From: Pollutimonas thiosulfatoxidans
GTDB taxonomy: Bacteria; Pseudomonadota; Gammaproteobacteria; Burkholderiales; Burkholderiaceae_B
Assembly (NCBI RefSeq): GCF_004022565.1
Contig: NZ_CP022987.1
Span: 1,736,001-1,800,000, forward strand
Length of the DNA stretch: 64,000 nt
Direction: 5' to 3'
Both the position numbers and the translations under genes were made by a program. The notes below the pieces were generated by a model, which did not search any database, was not told the origin of the DNA, and saw nothing but the letters and a program-made list of their open reading frames with translations. This document shows positions 60,260 through 64,000 of this stretch, piece after piece (position 1 is the first letter of the stretch; each line of letters starts with the position of its first letter).

Positions 60260-60884
60260 CGGGCATCGCGATAAGGTCGGAAAGGCCTTGCGCACCCAGG
60301 CCGGAAAAATCTTCCAGCAAGACGATATGGCCATCGTTCAGACCGAAGATGGCCATATCGGTATACACCCGCGTGACACACGCCACGCCGGTCAGCGGAT
60401 AAGTACACTGCTCCACCAGCTTGCTGCGCCCTTCACGCGTCAGCAGCTCCATCAGCACATAAACCGAACGCGCGCCGATAGCCAGATCCATGGCTCCGCC
60501 TACAGCCGGTATGGCGTCGGGCTGGCCGGTATGCCAGTTAGCCAGGTCGCCCCGGCGCGACACTTGAAACGCCCCCAGCACGCAAATGTCCAGGTGGCCA
60601 CCTCGCATCATGGCAAAAGAATCGGCATGATGAAAATAGGCGCCACCAGGCAGCAGGGTAACTGCCTGCTTGCCGGCGTTGATGAGGTCGGGGTCTTCGG
60701 CACCCTCGGCCGGGGCGGGCCCCATGCCAATGACGCCGTTCTCGCTGTGCAGCATGATTTCGCGGTCGGCAGGCAAATAGTTGGCAACTTTGGTTGGCAA
60801 GCCTATTCCCAGGTTCACAACGCTGCCGTCGGGAATATCTCGCGCCACGCGCGCCGCCATATGATCTCGGTTCAAGCGGCTCAT
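60246..60884 (-). CDS. scoB: 3-oxoacid CoA-transferase subunit B
   Basis: 212-residue beta subunit of a succinyl-CoA:3-ketoacid (or related) CoA-transferase. The catalytic glutamate lies in HSENGVIGMGPAP; IPDGSVVNLGIGLPTKVANYLP near the start and GGAMDLAIGARSVYVLM are characteristic. It overlaps the subunit A stop by 4 bases. It activates acids such as acetoacetate or 3-oxoadipate with succinyl-CoA. The TCTC-like receptor upstream suggests an imported organic acid as substrate. Confidence 0.92.
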   Translation of the reverse strand: MSRLNRDHMAARVARDIPDGSVVNLGIGLPTKVANYLPADREIMLHSENGVIGMGPAPAEGAEDPDLINAGKQAVTLLPGGAYFHHADSFAMMRGGHLDICVLGAFQVSRRGDLANWHTGQPDAIPAVGGAMDLAIGARSVYVLMELLTREGRSKLVEQCTYPLTGVACVTRVYTDMAIFGLNDGHIVLLEDFSGLGAQGLSDLIAMPVKDA

Positions 60885-61552
60885 GCCTGCCCCCCCACCC
60901 TTACGACACGCTGCACGAAAAGCCCCGGCGTAACGATAGCTTCGGGGTCCAGCGTTCCAAGCTCCACCACGTCTTCGACCTGGACCACCGCAACCCGCGC
61001 CGCCGTGGCCATGATGGGCCCGAAGTTGCGCGCGGTTTTCCGGTACACCAGGTTGCCCCAACGATCCGCATGCAAAGCCTTGATAAGCGCATAGTCTGCA
61101 TGCAGCGGATATTCCAGTATGTAGTCGCGCCCATGAATGTGGCGCTGCTCTTTGCCTTCGGCCAGCGGAGTACCCGCCCCCGTCGGGGTGTAGAACCCAC
61201 CTATGCCAGCGCCGGCGGCGCGGATGCGTTCAGCCAGATTGCCCTGCGGCACGAGTTCAAGTTCTATCTTGCCCGCCCGATACAGGCGATCAAAAACATG
61301 CGAATCAACCTGCCTGGGAAACGAACAGACCATCTTGCGAACCCGGCCGGCGGCCAGCAGCGCGGCCAGGCCCGTGTCGCCATTGCCTGCATTGTTATTG
61401 ATGATGACCAGATCTTTGGCGCCCTGATCGAGCAAGGCGTCGATTAATTCGCGCGGCTGTCCCGCCAGGCCGAAGCCGCCCACCATGACGGAAGAACCAT
61501 CAGCCACATCGGCCAATGCCTCTTCCATGCTGCCAAAGATCTTGTTGATCAT
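60881..61552 (-). CDS. scoA: 3-oxoacid CoA-transferase subunit A
   Basis: 223-residue alpha subunit of the CoA-transferase encoded with scoB. Features are DGSSVMVGGFGLAGQPRELIDAL near the start, LVIINNNAGNGDTGLAALL, and GVGTPL-type glycine loop (TGAGTPLAEGKE) that binds CoA. The reaction transfers CoA from succinyl-CoA to an oxo acid. The ATGA overlap with scoB ensures equal synthesis. It lies 12 bases downstream of a Bug receptor gene and so forms one operon with it. Confidence 0.93.
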   Translation of the reverse strand: MINKIFGSMEEALADVADGSSVMVGGFGLAGQPRELIDALLDQGAKDLVIINNNAGNGDTGLAALLAAGRVRKMVCSFPRQVDSHVFDRLYRAGKIELELVPQGNLAERIRAAGAGIGGFYTPTGAGTPLAEGKEQRHIHGRDYILEYPLHADYALIKALHADRWGNLVYRKTARNFGPIMATAARVAVVQVEDVVELGTLDPEAIVTPGLFVQRVVRVGGQA

Positions 61553-61564
61553 GCCATTGCCTGC

Positions 61565-62560
61565 TTAGTCGACCGTGGCACCCGATGCCTTGACGACTTC
61601 TGCCCAGCTGTTGACTTCAGACTTGATGAAGTCGCCAAACTGAGCCGGCGTCGTATTGGCAGGTACAGCGCCCAGTTTGGCCAGACGCTCTTTGACTTCA
61701 GGTTTGGCCAGTGCAGTCAGCATGGCCTTGTTCAGCTTGGTAATGGCTTCGTCGGGCGTGCCCTTGGGTGCAATCACGCCGAACCAGGACGATACGTCGA
61801 AATTCTCAAAACCGGATTCCTGCATGGTGGGAAGGTCGGGTGCCGTCTCGGATCGCTCTGCTGTGGTCACCGCCAAGGCGCGCAGCTTTCCGCCGGCCAC
61901 ATGCGGCCAGGATGATGGCATGTTGTCGAACATATAGTCCACCTGGCCGCCGATCAGGTCTGTGGTGGCCGGCGCGCTGCCCTTGTAGGGAATATGGGTC
62001 ACATCAATACCGGCCCGCTGTTTGAACAGCTCGCCAGCCATGTGTATGGATGTACCGCTACCGGACGATGCGAAATTCAGTTCGCCAGGATTCGCCTTGG
62101 CGTAATCGACCAACTCTTTGACGGTCTTGACCGGCACCTCGGGGTTGACGACCAGCACGTTGGGTACGCGCACAGCTAGGGCTACCGGGGCGAAATCCTT
62201 GACCAAGTCAAAGGTCAGGTTCTTGTACAGCGTTTGATTAATGGCACTGGTAACCGCCACCATGTAAATGGTGTAGCCATCCGGCGCAGCCCTGGCCACC
62301 ATATCCGTGGCAATGTTGCTGCCGGCGCCGGGGCGATTCTCGACCACCACGGGCTGACCGAGCAAGTCGCCGATTTCCTTGCCAACGATGCGGGCCACGA
62401 CATCGGTGGTACCGCCAGCCGAGAATCCGACAATCATGCGGATGGGCTGCTCGGGGTACTGGGCCGACGCCGCCGGCGCAAAGCCCAGGGCACCGGCACA
62501 TAACGCCATGGTCAGCGCAGTCTTGATTCGTCCCGATAACTTGAATGATGGGGTAAACAT
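61565..62560 (-). CDS. Bug/TctC-family tripartite tricarboxylate transporter receptor
   Basis: 331-residue periplasmic binding protein. The signal peptide (ALTMALCAGALGFAPAASA) is followed by the family start YPEQPIRMIVGFSAGGTTDVVARIVGKEI and PVVVENRPGAGSNIATD. The C-terminus ends in the usual helix KSEVNSWAEVVKASG. AGGAGG precedes the ATG at 62560. Bug proteins are very numerous in Bordetella-type bacteria and bind carboxylates. Permease genes are not adjacent. It is the first gene of a Bug-scoA-scoB operon, facing the IclR gene. Confidence 0.93.
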   Translation of the reverse strand: MFTPSFKLSGRIKTALTMALCAGALGFAPAASAQYPEQPIRMIVGFSAGGTTDVVARIVGKEIGDLLGQPVVVENRPGAGSNIATDMVARAAPDGYTIYMVAVTSAINQTLYKNLTFDLVKDFAPVALAVRVPNVLVVNPEVPVKTVKELVDYAKANPGELNFASSGSGTSIHMAGELFKQRAGIDVTHIPYKGSAPATTDLIGGQVDYMFDNMPSSWPHVAGGKLRALAVTTAERSETAPDLPTMQESGFENFDVSSWFGVIAPKGTPDEAITKLNKAMLTALAKPEVKERLAKLGAVPANTTPAQFGDFIKSEVNSWAEVVKASGATVD

Positions 62561-62658
62561 TGTCGTCCTCCTGTTTATGTCCACGACATGGACATCTCTA
62601 TAATTGAGCACCAATTTTTAACGACATTCCGATTTTCTCCAACACTTACGTACACGCC

Positions 62659-63438
62659 ATGGACACTACGCCGCTTAATGATGACGATAAACAGCAAGCC
62701 GGACCGCGCACGCTCAGACGGGGCCTGCTGGTGCTGCGGGCCTTGCAGGAACACAGCGAGGTGGGCCTGAACATCACCGACCTGTCCCGCGTCACCGGCC
62801 TGCAACGACCCACGGTTTATCGTCTACTTGCGGCGCTCGTCGAAAGTGGTTTTGCCCGGACCGTACCGGCCAGCAAGCGGTTCAAGGCAGTCCATGCCGG
62901 GACGCTACGCCAGCACGATGAAGACCCACGGATCGCGCTGGCCTTGCCAGTCATGCAGCAGTTGGCCGCAACCACCGGTGATGCTGTCTTCCTGGTCGTA
63001 CGTGACGGTTACGAGTCGCTGAGCCTTTGGCGCGAAATCGGGCCCTACCCCGTTCAGATACTGGCCACCTTCGCTGGGAAGCGGCAGCCCCTGGGCGTGG
63101 GGTCCGGCGGCATGGCGCTGCTGGCGGCGCTGGACGACGCCAAGGTCGAACAGATCATCGTGCATAACAACATGGAACTGGAGCAATATGGCGGCATGAC
63201 CACGCGCGAGATGCGTCAACTGGTGCAGAACACACGCAGTCGGGGCTATTCGGTGGTGGGCAACTATGCCGTGCGTGGCGCGCTGGGAGTCGGTTGCGCC
63301 TTGTGCGACGCAAAGGGAGACCCCAGGCTGGCCATCAGCGTAACCGCCATTACTGAACGTATGCCCGTGGCGCGTCAGCGCGAAATCGCCGGCCTGATCC
63401 GTGCGGGGCTGAGTGAGCTGATGCCGGTTACTTGCTAG
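62659..63438 (+). CDS. IclR-family transcriptional regulator
   Basis: 259-residue regulator. The N-terminal winged helix is at about residues 10-75 (GLNITDLSRVTGLQRPTVYRLLAALVESGF), and a ligand-binding GAF-like domain follows (GDAVFLVVRDGYESLSLWREIG, RGALGVGCALCDAKGDPRLAISVTAI). It is divergent from the Bug-scoAB operon, with 98 bp between starts. It most likely controls that operon in response to its organic-acid substrate; this is inference. Its stop overlaps the convergent MscS gene by 11 bases. Confidence 0.92.
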   Translation: MDTTPLNDDDKQQAGPRTLRRGLLVLRALQEHSEVGLNITDLSRVTGLQRPTVYRLLAALVESGFARTVPASKRFKAVHAGTLRQHDEDPRIALALPVMQQLAATTGDAVFLVVRDGYESLSLWREIGPYPVQILATFAGKRQPLGVGSGGMALLAALDDAKVEQIIVHNNMELEQYGGMTTREMRQLVQNTRSRGYSVVGNYAVRGALGVGCALCDAKGDPRLAISVTAITERMPVARQREIAGLIRAGLSELMPVTC

Positions 63439-64000
63439 CTTCCACAATGGGCACGGCGGCATGGATTTCGCTGACGGGTATCGGCATTTTCAAACCGGCG
63501 CGCGCCAAGGCCTGCATGGCATTGCGATAGAGGTCAAAACGCAAGGTCCAGTAATTCGCGGAAGCGACCCAGACCCGCATATTGACGATAGTGGTGCTTT
63601 CCCGGTAGTCGATCACCATAACTTCGGGCTTGGGCGTAGGCAGCACATATTGATGCGATTCGATCAAGGCGGCCAGTTCGCGTAAAGCCAGCTCCAGGTC
63701 GTCGCCATAGCGCACGGCGACCTCGACGTCCAGGCGACGTGTCGCATTGCGGCTGTAATTGATGATGGGGTTGTTCCATACGAGGCTATTGGGCAAAGTC
63801 AAATGCACGCCGTCGAACTGAATCAAACGGGTCAGGAACAAGCCAACCTCGGCTACGGTGCCATCGCCTTTTCCAACGACCGAAATATATTCACCGGCTC
63901 GTAACGGCCGCAGTGCCAGCAACATGATCCCGGCGGCAATGTTCTGCAGGGTGCCTTGCAAGGCCAAGCCGATGGCCAGTCCGGCTGCCCCAAGCACAGT
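63428..64000 (-). CDS. MscS-family mechanosensitive channel (partial)
   Basis: C-terminal 190 codons of an MscS-type channel, cut by the right window edge (its first codons lie beyond 64000). The pore-lining helix appears at the start as GAAGLAIGLALQGTLQNIAAGIMLL, followed by the LRPLRAGEYISVVGKGDGTVAEVGLFLTRL beta domain and the LPNSLVWNNPIINYSRN signature. The C-terminal alpha/beta domain is complete. It releases osmolytes on hypo-osmotic shock. Its stop overlaps the IclR gene by 11 bases. Confidence 0.93.
   Translation of the reverse strand, partial: TVLGAAGLAIGLALQGTLQNIAAGIMLLALRPLRAGEYISVVGKGDGTVAEVGLFLTRLIQFDGVHLTLPNSLVWNNPIINYSRNATRRLDVEVAVRYGDDLELALRELAALIESHQYVLPTPKPEVMVIDYRESTTIVNMRVWVASANYWTLRFDLYRNAMQALARAGLKMPIPVSEIHAAVPIVEASK

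Noticed and set aside
1..64000. CRISPR arrays, prophage or complete insertion sequence
   Set aside because: No regularly spaced repeats, no phage structural genes and no intact transposase were seen by reading; only a broken IS256 fragment is supported.

Overview
The window is a typical chromosomal stretch of a GC-rich betaproteobacterium, most likely Burkholderiales/Alcaligenaceae (Bordetella, Achromobacter or Pusillimonas type). Support comes from the cysS-glycosylase-accA-tilS-lysC order, a Bug-type (TctC-like) solute receptor beside a CoA-transferase and an IclR regulator, a caa3-type oxidase, and the TPR-ppi-lpxH order. Species cannot be named from this sequence alone.

Layout. 1-10.9 kb is a carbohydrate block. 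A polar-amino-acid-type ABC importer (minus) lies beside a LacI-family repressor. Then comes a plus-strand zwf-pgl-glk-hexR operon, followed by three minus-strand dehydrogenases that look like sugar-acid enzymes, and an adenine deaminase. 10.9-18.5 kb is mixed housekeeping: cold-shock protein, AAG glycosylase, tRNA-Arg, two unusual fusion proteins, L-lactate dehydrogenase, a gamma-carbonic-anhydrase-like protein, YnfA and a VOC protein. 18.5-23.9 kb holds a compact caa3 oxidase locus with two c-type cytochromes on the opposite strand. 23.9-35.8 kb carries many small envelope, transport and stress genes. 36.0-42.1 kb is accessory in character and includes a TRAP-receptor/hydrolase fusion.

42.1-45.4 kb looks acquired. 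A frameshifted IS256-type transposase remnant precedes an alcohol dehydrogenase with an FNR/Anr-like box, then an anion permease, and the stretch ends near the 3' end of tRNA-Ser(GCT). 45.7-51.2 kb is the lysC-tilS-accA-glycosylase-cysS run, all minus. 51.3-59.4 kb has TPR, cyclophilin, lpxH, an NCS2 permease with an unusual tail, beta-carbonic anhydrase, uppP, a TerC/CBS protein and a frameshifted suhB. 59.5-64 kb has trmJ, an scoAB-like CoA-transferase with a Bug receptor, an IclR regulator and a truncated MscS channel.

How they work together. The first block joins glucose phosphorylation and oxidation to 6-phosphogluconate with two visible regulatory signals: a palindrome identical to the PtxS operator I recall, just downstream of an extended -10 promoter for the ABC operon, and a HexR-like box before zwf. 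The best leads for something new are the DctP/DUF900-type fusion (36.0-38.0 kb), the phosphoribosyltransferase-HAD fusion (14.8-15.7 kb), the epimerase-membrane fusion that seems to lack its redox cysteines (12.2-14.7 kb), and a 60-residue ORF coupled to a SYLF lipoprotein. No CRISPR array, prophage or complete mobile element was seen.
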